In this document: positions 1-8,829 of the stretch, piece after piece
Layout: every line of letters begins with the position of its first letter
How positions within the stretch are numbered: position 1 is the first letter of the stretch
Assembly (NCBI RefSeq): GCF_033095785.1
Contig: NZ_CP137134.1
Coordinates: 806,001-870,000, forward strand
Direction: 5' to 3'
DNA: 64,000 bases
Origin: Nitrosospira sp. Is2
Lineage (GTDB): Bacteria; Pseudomonadota; Gammaproteobacteria; Burkholderiales; Nitrosomonadaceae
The notes under the pieces: generated by a model
What the model saw: the letters and a program-made list of their open reading frames with translations, nothing else
The model's database searches: none
What the model was told of the DNA's origin: nothing
Translations under genes and position numbers: made by a program

Positions 1-725
1 TATTTTATAGCACCGCCGCGATCTTCAATCTGTACATTCCCAATACGGGAGTTGATCACCGCATTCTGAAGAAAAACCCGATGTTTCTGGTGCACGAATT
101 TAGTCACTGCATGAAACTGCTGTGGACGGACAAACTGGGGCAAATTTCGCTTGCCGTGACAACGCTGTTTTGGGGCGCGGGCGCAACCCTGCAATTTATC
201 GTGTTGAAATGGGCCGATGCCGCTCTTGGCTACCCCTTAAGCAAAGCCGCGCAATTGCAAGGCGTTGTTGCCGTCGGGATCGCAGTCGGCGCGGTACTTG
301 CCGCCCGCCTCGTATCGCTACGCCATTCCGTACGGGTGATTCCGCTGGGTATCGCCATGGGTATCGTGGTAATGGCGATGATCCTTGCGCACGATCTTTG
401 GATTGCTATCGGGCTTTTAATGTTGATTGGCGGACTGGCTGGATTCTTTGTAGTGCCGATGAACGCACTGCTACAGCACCGGGGACATATACTGATGGGC
501 GCGGGCCACTCTATTGCCGTGCAGAATTTCAATGAGAACCTGAGCATCCTTGCAATGTTGGCACTCTATGCGTTGTTGGTAAGCTTCGACGTCCACGTTT
601 ACACGGTAATCGTTCTGTTTGGTCTTTTCGTGGCAGTGACTATGACGGTGATACGACGGTGGCACCTGCGCAACCAGAGCATTGAGGACTCTCTTCATCT
701 GATCGGCGCTCATAAAGGTCATTGA
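1..725 (+). CDS. lplT: Lysophospholipid transporter LplT, C-terminal part
   Basis: The open frame (frame 3) runs in from the left edge without a stop, so the start lies outside the window and about 240 codons remain. The piece contains a short conserved loop (NLYIPNTG) followed by about six hydrophobic segments, as in the second half of the major facilitator transporter LplT. LplT flips lyso-phospholipids across the inner membrane so that they can be re-acylated. The usual partner, the Aas acyltransferase, would lie off the window. The ATG at 81 is internal and not the true start. Confidence 0.85.
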   Translation, partial: FYSTAAIFNLYIPNTGVDHRILKKNPMFLVHEFSHCMKLLWTDKLGQISLAVTTLFWGAGATLQFIVLKWADAALGYPLSKAAQLQGVVAVGIAVGAVLAARLVSLRHSVRVIPLGIAMGIVVMAMILAHDLWIAIGLLMLIGGLAGFFVVPMNALLQHRGHILMGAGHSIAVQNFNENLSILAMLALYALLVSFDVHVYTVIVLFGLFVAVTMTVIRRWHLRNQSIEDSLHLIGAHKGH

Positions 726-786
726 CGATCGCTGCCGGGTCACAGAACGTTTGCGGCTGACAAACACGATGCGCTGTCTGATAACG

Positions 787-1287
787 CTATAAGATAACCG
801 GTCTGTCGGTCAGCTCATTTTGCTGCTCACTCTGCTCTGAGGGAAAATGTTCCCGCAAATGCTCGCCGACAGCCCGGATTCCGGCAATCACTCCTGATTC
901 GAACTTTCCCTGACTGAACGCGCCTTCCATTTCACGGCAGATAAGCTCCCACTTTTCCCTGCCGACTTTCATATTGATACCCCGGTCAGCGACGATTTCG
1001 ACATCCCGGTCGGCGACCAGTAAATAGATCAGTACCCCATTGTTGTGCTCCGTGTCCCAAACACCGAGTTGGGAAAAAACTTCTATCGCCCTCTCCCGCG
1101 CTGGTTGGTCCTTAAGCAAGGACAGAAGCTGCAAACCCGACTCAGCTGCGAAACGGATTTCTCCGCCATGGCTGACTTCAGATGATTCAATGGCCTGCTC
1201 AATCGCCACCAACGCAGAAGCGGGGAACAACCGACGCAGCGCCATCCGTCCCGCAGCAAGATGCCGCAGAATGCGCGCTAAGTTCAC
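787..1287 (-). CDS. TPM-domain protein (second of a pair)
   Basis: The 166-residue protein begins with GTG directly after the stop of the upstream TPM gene, with a GGAAGG motif just before it, so the two are translationally linked. It has one TPM domain, recognisable by the segment GVLIYLLVADRDVEIVADRG and the downstream helical pair. It has no signal peptide and no glycine-rich tail, unlike its partner, so it probably stays cytosolic or peripheral. TPM domains occur in membrane-protein maintenance and proposed phosphatases; the substrate here is unknown. Confidence 0.8.
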   Translation of the reverse strand: MNLARILRHLAAGRMALRRLFPASALVAIEQAIESSEVSHGGEIRFAAESGLQLLSLLKDQPARERAIEVFSQLGVWDTEHNNGVLIYLLVADRDVEIVADRGINMKVGREKWELICREMEGAFSQGKFESGVIAGIRAVGEHLREHFPSEQSEQQNELTDRPVIL

Positions 1288-2172
1288 CTACCACCTTCCC
1301 GAGGCGCCGCCACCACCGAACCCCCCGCCGCCGCCACCAAACCCGCCTCCCCCACCAAAGCCACCCCTCCCGCCCATGCCGCCGCCATAACCGCCATACC
1401 AGCCTCCCGGCCCTCCTCGCGAAATTCCTCCGCCCGAATTTCCGAACAAGGTCAGAAAGAACGCAAGAATAGCAATAATTATCCCGACGAGAATGGACGA
1501 AAAGACCAGCCAGCCTATGAATCCCGCGGCGGCACTTATAACAGTGGAACCGATCACGCGTCCAAATAGGGACTGGAGGATTTTGCCCACGACAATGAGT
1601 GCGATAAATACGAAGATAATATTATCCAGAACAACGCCCACCCCGGTAGACACGGTACCGCGTCCTGGCTGAGGTGCCGGCAGCGACTCTCCCTCGATCA
1701 CGCTCGTCACCCGGTCAATCCCGGCCTCAATCGCGGCTGCGAAATTACCTTGCCTGAGCATGGGAATAATTGTTTCTTCGACTATTCGCTTGGCTACCGC
1801 ATCTGGAAGTACGCCTTCCAGACCATACCCTACCTCGATGCGAACGGTTCGATCCTGCTTCGCGATAAGTAGCAAAACCCCGTCATCAATGCCCTTTCGT
1901 CCCAACTTCCAGGTTTCAGCCACACGAATCGAATACTGTTCAATGGTGTCAGGATGAGTGGTGGGAACAATCAGTACCGCGATCTGGCTACCTTTTTTAG
2001 CTTCGAAGGCAGCCAGCTTTTGCTCTAATCGAGCGGTCTCGGTCGGGCTAAGCGTTCCAGTCAGGTCGGTGACGCGGGATCCGAGCGGCGGCACCGCAAC
2101 TTCCGCCATTGACAGGGAGGTAAAGAAAAACAGAGCGATGAACGCGAGGATTTTTCTTCCAGTGAGAGTCAT
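1288..2172 (-). CDS. Exported TPM-domain protein with glycine-rich tail (YgcG family)
   Basis: The 294-residue protein has an N-terminal signal peptide (hydrophobic residues about 8-23), a TPM domain at about 30-160 (core GVLLLIAKQDRTVRIEVGYG), one or two membrane spans at about 183-245, and a C-terminal tail of Gly/Phe/Tyr repeats. This order is typical of YgcG-type proteins that sit beside lemA. It starts at an ATG about 150 bases after lemA. The function is unknown; a role in the cell envelope is inferred from topology and the lemA partner. Confidence 0.85.
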   Translation of the reverse strand: MTLTGRKILAFIALFFFTSLSMAEVAVPPLGSRVTDLTGTLSPTETARLEQKLAAFEAKKGSQIAVLIVPTTHPDTIEQYSIRVAETWKLGRKGIDDGVLLLIAKQDRTVRIEVGYGLEGVLPDAVAKRIVEETIIPMLRQGNFAAAIEAGIDRVTSVIEGESLPAPQPGRGTVSTGVGVVLDNIIFVFIALIVVGKILQSLFGRVIGSTVISAAAGFIGWLVFSSILVGIIIAILAFFLTLFGNSGGGISRGGPGGWYGGYGGGMGGRGGFGGGGGFGGGGGGFGGGGASGRW

Positions 2173-2321
2173 GTCGGAAAGGTTGAAATGTCGTCAAAAG
2201 GAAAAGGTAAGGCGTACATTGGAACCAGGAAGCGCAGCGGGATTAGCCACACATACCAGCAGTCAGCCAATCAGGTATGCTCGACCCGGCCGGCCACCCC
2301 GTTTCACCTCCCGCCGTTCGT

Positions 2322-2915
2322 TTATGGTCTGCTGAAATCGACCTTCGGTGCAGTGGATATTTCCTTCTCGTTTTCCACGGCGAAGCTGGGTTTCACCTTG
2401 TAGCCGAAGATCATTGCGGTAAGATTGGTCGGGAACGAGCGCACCACGACGTTGTAATCCTGCACCGCCTTGATATAACGGTTGCGGGCAACGGCAATAC
2501 GATTCTCGGTACCTTCCAGTTGCGCCTGTAATTCGCGAAAATTAGCGTCGGATTTGAGTTGCGGGTAATTCTCGGCTATCACCAGCAAACGCGATAACGC
2601 GCTCGACAGTTCACCCTGAGCACTCTGAAATTTTGCGAACGCCTCGGGGTCGTTGATCAGTTCTGGTGTGGCCTGGATACTGCCGACCTTGGCGCGGGCA
2701 TTGGTCACGCCCAGGAGTACGTCCTTTTCCTGTGCGGCAAAACCCTTGACTACGTTTACTAGATTGGGAATAAGATCAGCGCGGCGCTGATACTGATTCA
2801 GGACTTCAGACCAGCCCGCCCTGATTTGCTCATCGGTAGATTGCAAGGTATTGTAGCCGCATCCGCTCAAGGTCAGCGCAAGAAGCAATGTCACGGTCCG
2901 CAACAGATTATTCAT
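2322..2915 (-). CDS. lemA: LemA family lipoprotein
   Basis: I chose the ATG at 2915 (197 residues) because it gives a standard lipoprotein signal (hydrophobic stretch, then LTLSGC). The longer frame to 2942 would need a GTG and adds nine polar residues. The rest is the long-helix LemA fold with the family signature YQRRADLIPNLVNVVKGFA near the start and NFRELQAQLEGTENRIAVAR. LemA proteins are membrane-anchored helical proteins of uncertain role. The following two genes are TPM proteins, the usual partners. Confidence 0.9.
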   Translation of the reverse strand: MNNLLRTVTLLLALTLSGCGYNTLQSTDEQIRAGWSEVLNQYQRRADLIPNLVNVVKGFAAQEKDVLLGVTNARAKVGSIQATPELINDPEAFAKFQSAQGELSSALSRLLVIAENYPQLKSDANFRELQAQLEGTENRIAVARNRYIKAVQDYNVVVRSFPTNLTAMIFGYKVKPSFAVENEKEISTAPKVDFSRP

Positions 2916-2971
2916 GGGTTCGTCTCTGGAAAGCGGTTTCACATAAATTACGTTCCTGAATTAGATGGGGA

Positions 2972-3751
2972 TCAGTTCTCCAATTGCAATAGCGTGGTCA
3001 TCGTACTTCTGGCAAAGCACAAGTCCTCCCACACCATTGCCTTGGCCGGCAGATTGCGGAGAAGGTATGCCGGATGGTAAGTGACGATGACGGGTATATC
3101 CAGATATTGATGAAGCCTGCCGCGCAGGCTTGAGAGACTGGCATTGGTATGCAGCAGATTGCTGGCGGCAGTTTTCCCCAGTGCAATGATCAGCTTGGGG
3201 CGGATGAGCTCAATTTGTCGCGCCAGGTAAGGCTCGCAACGGTCCGCTTCGTCGGGAGCGGGTTCGCGGTTGCCGGGCGGGCGGCATTTTACGATGTTTG
3301 TGATAAAAACATTCCGGCCGCGTTTCAGATCGATAGCGGCGAGCATGTTGTCAAGCAGATGGCCAGCCGGCCCAACGAACGGTTCTCCAGTCGCATCTTC
3401 CTGGGCACCCGGGCCTTCTCCCACGCACAGCCAGTCCGCGTTTGGGTCGCCGACGCCAAATACGGTACGAGAGCGCGACTCGCACAATGGGCATGCAACG
3501 CAACCAGCTACGCTCGCCTGAAGCTGTTCCCAACCCATCCGCAGAATTTCTGCACGCCGCTCTTTAAGCACATCGACGTGGGACGTATCGGCTTGTCTCG
3601 AGCCTGTCTGAACAGCAGAATCTTCGATTGCTGTCGGGCGGATATCAACCGCCTCAGGCCGGCCGGCAGCCCTGGCTCGCCACAATGGCGTCAAGCCCAA
3701 CTCGTCGAGCAACAGCTTGCGCCTCGCGTGCCTGGGGTCGCCTGTGCTCAT
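2972..3751 (-). CDS. Uracil-DNA glycosylase, type 4/5 family
   Basis: I chose the ATG at 3751 because it overlaps the rimI stop as ATGA and gives 259 residues; the longer frame runs through rimI antisense-like sequence. The catalytic domain has motif A GEGPGAQED, the FVGPAG loop, VKCRPPGNREP and motif B HPAYLLR. Cysteine pairs (CVACPLC and the later KC and RC) fit the 4Fe-4S cluster of family 4. It removes uracil from DNA. The N-terminal 80 residues are variable. It is last in a tsaB-rimI-udg operon. Confidence 0.9.
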   Translation of the reverse strand: MSTGDPRHARRKLLLDELGLTPLWRARAAGRPEAVDIRPTAIEDSAVQTGSRQADTSHVDVLKERRAEILRMGWEQLQASVAGCVACPLCESRSRTVFGVGDPNADWLCVGEGPGAQEDATGEPFVGPAGHLLDNMLAAIDLKRGRNVFITNIVKCRPPGNREPAPDEADRCEPYLARQIELIRPKLIIALGKTAASNLLHTNASLSSLRGRLHQYLDIPVIVTYHPAYLLRNLPAKAMVWEDLCFARSTMTTLLQLEN

Positions 3752-4209
3752 AATACCAGCTCCATCACCAACGAATCTTCCCGGCCCCCCATTGCGGGAT
3801 AATAACCCCTGCGTTTGCCGATCTGCCTGAACCCGAGCCGCTCGTATAGCCGGGCAGCCGAGCGGTTGGACTCCCGCACGTCCAGAAACATTGTCCGCGC
3901 AAGGCGCTCGCGCGCAATGTGGATAAATTCCCGCAACAACCTTTCGCCCCAGCCCTTCCGTTGCGACCCTGAGGCGATACTGAGCGTCAGCAGATGGGCT
4001 TCTTCGGCCCCAATCGTCATGACGCCGTATCCGAAGACCTCCCCACCCTGTTCCAGAACAAGGCAATGATAGCCGGATTCAATTGAATCGCTGAAGTTGC
4101 CGCGCGTCCAGGGGAAAAGAAAAACTTCACGTTCGATGGCGACCACCGCATCAAGATCAGTCGGAATCATTCGCCTGATTCGCGGCATCTCCTGCAGTTG
4201 GGCGCTCAT
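3748..4209 (-). CDS. rimI: Ribosomal-protein S18-alanine N-acetyltransferase
   Basis: The 153-residue GNAT acetyltransferase has the acetyl-CoA loop SQRKGWGERLL and the C-terminal NRSAARLYERLGF motif. RimI acetylates the N-terminal alanine of ribosomal protein S18. Its ATG overlaps the tsaB stop by four bases and its own stop overlaps the glycosylase start, so the three genes form one tight operon. The tsaB-rimI adjacency is classic and supports the name. Confidence 0.92.
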   Translation of the reverse strand: MSAQLQEMPRIRRMIPTDLDAVVAIEREVFLFPWTRGNFSDSIESGYHCLVLEQGGEVFGYGVMTIGAEEAHLLTLSIASGSQRKGWGERLLREFIHIARERLARTMFLDVRESNRSAARLYERLGFRQIGKRRGYYPAMGGREDSLVMELVL

Positions 4210-4874
4210 CGCTCCTTCTCCTTCAGAGCTACTTTATTTCGGACATAAAGTGGAGCGGCATCGGCAGGATCGATACCCAGCCCTGCTGCGAAACGGGGCG
4301 CTGCCAGTTCAACCATCGCCCGCGCATGGGGCCGCAGCCCGGGCACAATGTGGCGAACCTGTCCGCGATAACGGTCGAGCAAAACTTTATCATACAAGTC
4401 AAAACCACTGCCGCAACCCGTCCATTCGGTACCCTGAACCAGAGGCGCATTGCCCGGCTGGCACAGAGCGGGCTCGCTTACCGATCGCCATCCTGCTGCC
4501 GTCTTTTCGTAGGCTGCATGATAAATCTCGCTCATGCGCGCGTCTAGCACGGCAATGACTGACTTTCCTCCAGCCTCGTGCGCCAAGGCTTCCAACGTGC
4601 ATATGCCCATCACCGGCAAGCCCACGCCAAACGCCAGACCCTGCACTACCCCGCAAGCGATGCGCAGGCCGGTGAAGGAACCCGGTCCGGCACCAAAGGC
4701 GATACCGCCCAGCTGTGCCAGTGTCAGCCCGGCCTCATTCAGTATCCGCTTTACCATTGGCAAAACCAGTTCCGAGTGCCGCTGTCCGGCAAGAAGCTCC
4801 TGGCTCGTTATTTCGCCATCCAGCAGCGCAACCGAACAGTATTCGGTGGACGTATCGATTGCGAGAATTTTCAA
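4206..4874 (-). CDS. tsaB: tRNA threonylcarbamoyladenosine biosynthesis protein TsaB
   Basis: The 222-residue ASKHA-fold protein begins MKILAIDTSTEYCSVALL from a TTG codon; no ATG is available without losing the first beta strand. The GAGPGSFTGLRI motif is characteristic. TsaB pairs with TsaD and TsaE to make t6A37 on ANN-decoding tRNAs. It heads the operon with rimI and the uracil-DNA glycosylase. Confidence 0.93.
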   Translation of the reverse strand: MKILAIDTSTEYCSVALLDGEITSQELLAGQRHSELVLPMVKRILNEAGLTLAQLGGIAFGAGPGSFTGLRIACGVVQGLAFGVGLPVMGICTLEALAHEAGGKSVIAVLDARMSEIYHAAYEKTAAGWRSVSEPALCQPGNAPLVQGTEWTGCGSGFDLYDKVLLDRYRGQVRHIVPGLRPHARAMVELAAPRFAAGLGIDPADAAPLYVRNKVALKEKER

Positions 4875-4930
4875 CGCGTGTAAAAAAAATGAAAAATTAG
4901 GTTGATTTTATGCACCTTTTGGATGGAAAC

Positions 4931-4959
4931 TTGTACTGCGAACTTACTGTCCTTATTAA
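4931..4959 (+). promoter_or_regulatory. Possible sigma-70 promoter
   Basis: TTGTAC at 4931-4936 and TATTAA at 4954-4959 are 17 bases apart. They lie about 45 bases upstream of the start of the host-attachment-like gene at 5005, which is divergent from tsaB. The match is partial, so this is only a suggestion. Confidence 0.35.
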
Positions 4960-5004
4960 GGCTGAGTCGCGTCCTTCCACTTTATCATATCGCATGGAGG
5001 AGTC

Positions 5005-5445
5005 ATGAGCATCACGTGGATTCTCGTCGCAAACGCAAGCGCAGCTTATCTTTATGCAAATTACGGACCCAAGAAGGGACTACAGAAACTCAAGGAATTC
5101 AGGCACGACGCCAGCCGGGAAAAAAGGGTTGATCTCGTTTCTGATCGTCCCGGACACAACAGAAATAACGGCAACGGCCGCGGCTCTTATGTACCTGCCA
5201 CCGATCCGAAACAAAATGAAGCTCAGAATTTTGCCTCGCGGCTTGCGCGGGAACTTGAGCACGGACGCACCACGAACAGCTACCACCGCTTAATCCTCGT
5301 TGTATCAGCGCCATTCATCGGCCTGATCAATAACAACCTGGGCAGCCATGTGCGCAACCTGGTAAGCGATACCTTTGAAAAGGATTACACTCGAACCAGC
5401 GAGAAAAATCTGGCAAGACGATTGGAAACCTGTATTTACCTCTGA
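5005..5445 (+). CDS. Host attachment protein family
   Basis: The 146-residue protein has a near-perfect GGAGG seven bases before ATG. It opens TWILVANASAAYLYAN, the family hallmark, has a basic/polar middle (about 30-70) and ends with LILVVSAPFIGLINNNLGSHV and a short helical tail. This matches the family named for attachment to host cells in Agrobacterium, related in fold to the eRF1-like baeRF proteins. Its true role in free-living bacteria is unknown. It is a single gene with convergent thpR downstream. Confidence 0.75.
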   Translation: MSITWILVANASAAYLYANYGPKKGLQKLKEFRHDASREKRVDLVSDRPGHNRNNGNGRGSYVPATDPKQNEAQNFASRLARELEHGRTTNSYHRLILVVSAPFIGLINNNLGSHVRNLVSDTFEKDYTRTSEKNLARRLETCIYL

Positions 5446-5448
5446 TAT

Positions 5449-6018
5449 TTATTCCAATGACCAGCGGCCAACAGGAGCATAAGCAGAGCCGCCGCTGGTC
5501 TGTTGCGATTTGACAAGCAACCATTCCCTTGCCCGCCAGGTAATCGGCTCGGGCAACTCAGGCAAACTCCGGCAGAGAGCGTTTCTCATCAATGTAATGT
5601 GCGGCGCGTAAGGCCTTCGCTCCACCGAAAATCCGGCGGCTGAGACGCCATTTTTTAACCTCGTCACCAGATTGGAAAGTTCCGCGGGAACTTCGCGGGA
5701 TGCAAGGTAAACGATGTGATTGTGTTTCCAGCAGCCGATTTCTTCGATACTAAAATCAAAAGCCCGCGCTCCGGAATTCCTGATTTCATCCGCCACCTGG
5801 CATAGTGCTGCAAGCCCGTCAGCATCAACCTCACCCAAAAACACCAGCGTAAGGTGAATGTTTTGCAGTTTAGTCTTCCGGCCGCCGCAGCGCGCCTCCA
5901 GCTGCAACTGTTCTATCAGCTTGCCCAGTTGCTTTTGCGTTTTATTGTCAGGCCAAATTGCAAAAAAAACACGAGCAGTTTGTTTCCTGATGGCATTACT
6001 TTTCTCGGTCGTCTGCAT
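5449..6018 (-). CDS. thpR: RNA 2',3'-cyclic phosphodiesterase (2H family)
   Basis: The 189-residue protein carries the two HxT motifs of 2H phosphoesterases, HLTLVFLG near residue 55 and HITLMR near residue 143. Members open 2',3'-cyclic phosphates on RNA ends; older names are LigT and 2'-5' RNA ligase. Its ATG lies inside the 3' end of ispF (23-base overlap), so it is translated with the isoprenoid pair. The RNA role has no evident link to IspDF. Confidence 0.9.
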   Translation of the reverse strand: MQTTEKSNAIRKQTARVFFAIWPDNKTQKQLGKLIEQLQLEARCGGRKTKLQNIHLTLVFLGEVDADGLAALCQVADEIRNSGARAFDFSIEEIGCWKHNHIVYLASREVPAELSNLVTRLKNGVSAAGFSVERRPYAPHITLMRNALCRSLPELPEPITWRAREWLLVKSQQTSGGSAYAPVGRWSLE

Positions 6019-6502
6019 GATCCATCCGTGAAATCAGGCATACCGCTTCAGCCTCGATCCCCTCGCCCCGGCCAACGGGACCCAGACGCTCGGCCGTCTT
6101 GGCCTTGACATTGATGTCCCCGGCTTCCATTCCGAGATCCTGGGCAATATTGCCCACCATCCCAGCGATGTGCGACGCCATTTTCGGGGCTTGGGCAATG
6201 ATGGTCGCATCAATATTGGTTACTTTATATCCATGCTCCATCAACAGACGTCCCACGCTTTGCAGCAGCACCCGACTGTCGATATTCTTGTAACGTGGAT
6301 CGGTGTCCGAGAAATGACGGCCAATATCCCCCAGCGCGGCTGCTCCGAGAAGCGCATCGCAAACTGCGTGGAGCAGCACGTCCGCGTCCGAATGCCCAAG
6401 AAGACCCTTCTCGTGGGGGATATCGACCCCGCCGATGATAAGCTTGCGGCCTTTAACCAGCTGATGCACATCGAAACCTTGCCCGATTCTGAATTTGCTC
6501 AC
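5996..6502 (-). CDS. ispF: 2-C-methyl-D-erythritol 2,4-cyclodiphosphate synthase
   Basis: I place the start at GTG 6502, which is preceded by GGAGAAGG at good spacing and gives 168 residues; the longer frame begins with TTG at 6571. Zinc ligands and the substrate loop are visible in GFDVHQL and LLGHSDADVLLHAVCDALLGA. It closes the cyclodiphosphate ring in the non-mevalonate isoprenoid pathway. It lies directly after ispD, which makes the precursor two steps earlier. Confidence 0.95.
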   Translation of the reverse strand: MSKFRIGQGFDVHQLVKGRKLIIGGVDIPHEKGLLGHSDADVLLHAVCDALLGAAALGDIGRHFSDTDPRYKNIDSRVLLQSVGRLLMEHGYKVTNIDATIIAQAPKMASHIAGMVGNIAQDLGMEAGDINVKAKTAERLGPVGRGEGIEAEAVCLISRMDHADDREK

Positions 6503-6567
6503 TATGCCTTCTCTCCGCTCTACTTCGGCAAGCCCGTACGAAGCCGCAGCCGCTGCCGTTTTAATTA

Positions 6568-7263
6568 TCAACGATCCTTAAGTATCAATTCGGCCAGGGC
6601 CAGGTCCTGGGGGTAGGTCACTTTCAGATTGCGCACATCGCTTAAAACGAGCTTGGGGTGAAGGCCGAGCGCCTCAATTGCGCCCGCATCGTCGGTCATC
6701 GCTGCACCGCCACTCATGCTCAAAGCCTCCAGCAGCAACTTGAAACGAAACATCTGGGGGGTTTGCGCCTGCCATAACTTTTCCCTGGATTCTGTGCGTT
6801 CAACGCGACCATTGGGATCGCTGCGCTTCAGCGTATCGGCCACCGGAACAGCGAGCAGCCCGCCCACCTCATCGTCAGCCAACTCATCCATCAATTTGTC
6901 GAGCTGTGCGTTTCCCAAGCATGGTCGCGCCGCATCATGTACCAGTACCCAGTCGTTATCCGCAATGGATGATATCAGGCGGGCAGCGCCAAGACCGTTG
7001 AGGACGCTTTCGGCTCGGGTTGCGCCTCCGCATTCGAGAACCACCAGCTTGGGCGAAAATTCCGACCAGTCGTGCTGAACCCATTCCCTGTCGCCAGGTG
7101 CAAGCACTACGAAAACAGCGGATATTCGCGGGGAGTCGCAAAGCGTGCGCAAGGTATGGGAAATCATGGGTCTGCCGGCCAGTGGCAGATATTGCTTGGG
7201 AAGTTCGTCTCCCATGCGCGAGCCATAACCGGCCGCGGGGATGAGTGCAAAGAAATTCGACAT
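6568..7263 (-). CDS. ispD: 2-C-methyl-D-erythritol 4-phosphate cytidylyltransferase
   Basis: The 231-residue nucleotidyltransferase has the N-terminal loop IPAAGYGSRMGDELPKQY, the VLVHDAARP motif and TDDAGAIE. It joins CTP to MEP in the non-mevalonate isoprenoid pathway. It is first of the ispD-ispF-thpR operon. The ATG at 7263 is the only sensible start. Confidence 0.96.
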   Translation of the reverse strand: MSNFFALIPAAGYGSRMGDELPKQYLPLAGRPMISHTLRTLCDSPRISAVFVVLAPGDREWVQHDWSEFSPKLVVLECGGATRAESVLNGLGAARLISSIADNDWVLVHDAARPCLGNAQLDKLMDELADDEVGGLLAVPVADTLKRSDPNGRVERTESREKLWQAQTPQMFRFKLLLEALSMSGGAAMTDDAGAIEALGLHPKLVLSDVRNLKVTYPQDLALAELILKDR

Positions 7264-7354
7264 TGCCTGACAGAGATATGAGCTGGACTTGCGGATAATC
7301 CGGGCGCTCTTTGAACCAAAGAGTACAACAGTACCTGATGACGGGTTCGGCCTT

Positions 7355-8110
7355 CTATAAATTACAGAACGTCAGCTCGAACGCCACATCTTCTTCATAT
7401 ATTTTGGTTTTCTGTTTTGCGCCCGAAATGACGAACCGAATATTGAGCGCATACTTGTTGGCGCTGATTTCCGGCACGCACGGCAAACTCTCATCCACCT
7501 TCAGGCACAGCATATGAGCCACGCGCCCTGATCCCATCTGTTGAAACACGCCCTTGCGAGCGGTGTGGCGAGACGTTTTACCGCTATTTCGCAACAGATG
7601 CAATACAATACTGAAGCCGTTTTCCAGCGGCAGCAACGGGGTAAGCCATTCGTTGAGATCGGCGCGACGCGCTGCCGGGTCCTGATGTAGCCAGTAATGA
7701 TAGGACGGAAGGTCGAATTCGCATGCGCCCCCCGGTATGCCGACCCGCTGCTTGATGCTCATCAACCACTCGTTGTCGCGCATGTGCTCCCCAGCCTTGC
7801 CGGGCATGTTGAGCATGCTTTGAGAGGCCGTCTGGATGTTATCCATTACCTGGTTTAACACGCCCTCCGCGACATCCGGACTCCGGCGAAGCACCTCCAG
7901 CGCGTGTTTCTGGCGCTCCAATTCCTGCAAGATATCCGATTTCATATCTGCGCGACTGGTTACATCCAGAATTTCAAACAGCGTGACAAGCGCGGAGTGA
8001 TGCTCAAAAGTGTCGTCTTGCTCGGAAAAGAAGGACACTTTGTCAAACAGGTCCTCAAGCCGCAGCAACGTGCGGATGCGCTCATTGAGAGGATGTTCGT
8101 AACAGATCAC
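7355..8110 (-). CDS. zapD: Cell division protein ZapD
   Basis: The 251-residue protein starts with GTG at 8110 (MICYEHPLNERIRTLLRLED, the usual N-terminus). ZapD (formerly DUF1342, YacF) crosslinks FtsZ filaments at the division ring. The family-typical helical first half and beta second half are present, including ISANKYALNIRFVI. It follows coaE and pilD as in many beta- and gammaproteobacteria. Confidence 0.94.
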   Translation of the reverse strand: MICYEHPLNERIRTLLRLEDLFDKVSFFSEQDDTFEHHSALVTLFEILDVTSRADMKSDILQELERQKHALEVLRRSPDVAEGVLNQVMDNIQTASQSMLNMPGKAGEHMRDNEWLMSIKQRVGIPGGACEFDLPSYHYWLHQDPAARRADLNEWLTPLLPLENGFSIVLHLLRNSGKTSRHTARKGVFQQMGSGRVAHMLCLKVDESLPCVPEISANKYALNIRFVISGAKQKTKIYEEDVAFELTFCNL

Positions 8111-8221
8111 GATTGCGGGGCCAGCAACGGGGTAAAACAGGGAAGGATATCCGATATTGCCCGATAAAACATTATTTTACAACCAAATTGCCGCGTGATA
8201 AACGGACGCGAGCGCAGGAAT

Positions 8222-8827
8222 TCAGCAGCTGGCGGCCAAAGCGATATATTTCCAATGCACTGCGTCGACCTGCCGCTCCAGATGCAACAGGTCCGCATCG
8301 TTGACAACTACTTCGTCCGCCTGTGCCAATCGTTCCTCGCGCGAAAGCTGTGTGGCCATGATGGTGCGCACGGTCTTCTCGTCCATACCGGGGCGAGTGG
8401 TCGCGCGGGCAATCTGAGCGCATTCACTGCAATCCACCACAAGCACGCGTCGAATCATCCCCCGGTAACTCCCGGTCTCAAGCAAGAGCGGCACAACGAT
8501 GATCGTGTAGGGTGTAGAGAGCAGCCCCACGCAGCGGGCCGCCTCAGTTCGAATGAGAGGATGCAGGATGGCTTCGAGCTTGCGCCGCGAGTTACTATCG
8601 CGAAATACCAGCTCGCGCATCTCTTTGCGGTTCAGCCCTCCTTCCGGAGTGAGGAAATTTTCGGAGAAAGCCTGCCGAATCATCGAAATCGCGGCGCCTC
8701 CCGGCTGGGTAAGCTGATGCGAGATCGCATCCGTATCCACAACGCCCGCGCCCAGCGCCGCAAAACGCGTGGCCGCGGTCGTCTTACCGCTGCCAATGCC
8801 GCCTGTGAGCCCAACCACGAAGGACAT
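8222..8827 (-). CDS. coaE: Dephospho-CoA kinase
   Basis: The 201-residue kinase has the P-loop GLTGGIGSGKTT at residues 7-18 and the VVVPLLLETG strand. It phosphorylates dephospho-CoA in the last step of coenzyme A synthesis. It starts two bases after the pilD stop. The pilD-coaE-zapD order is a conserved cluster. Confidence 0.96.
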   Translation of the reverse strand: MSFVVGLTGGIGSGKTTAATRFAALGAGVVDTDAISHQLTQPGGAAISMIRQAFSENFLTPEGGLNRKEMRELVFRDSNSRRKLEAILHPLIRTEAARCVGLLSTPYTIIVVPLLLETGSYRGMIRRVLVVDCSECAQIARATTRPGMDEKTVRTIMATQLSREERLAQADEVVVNDADLLHLERQVDAVHWKYIALAASC

Positions 8828-8829
8828 CG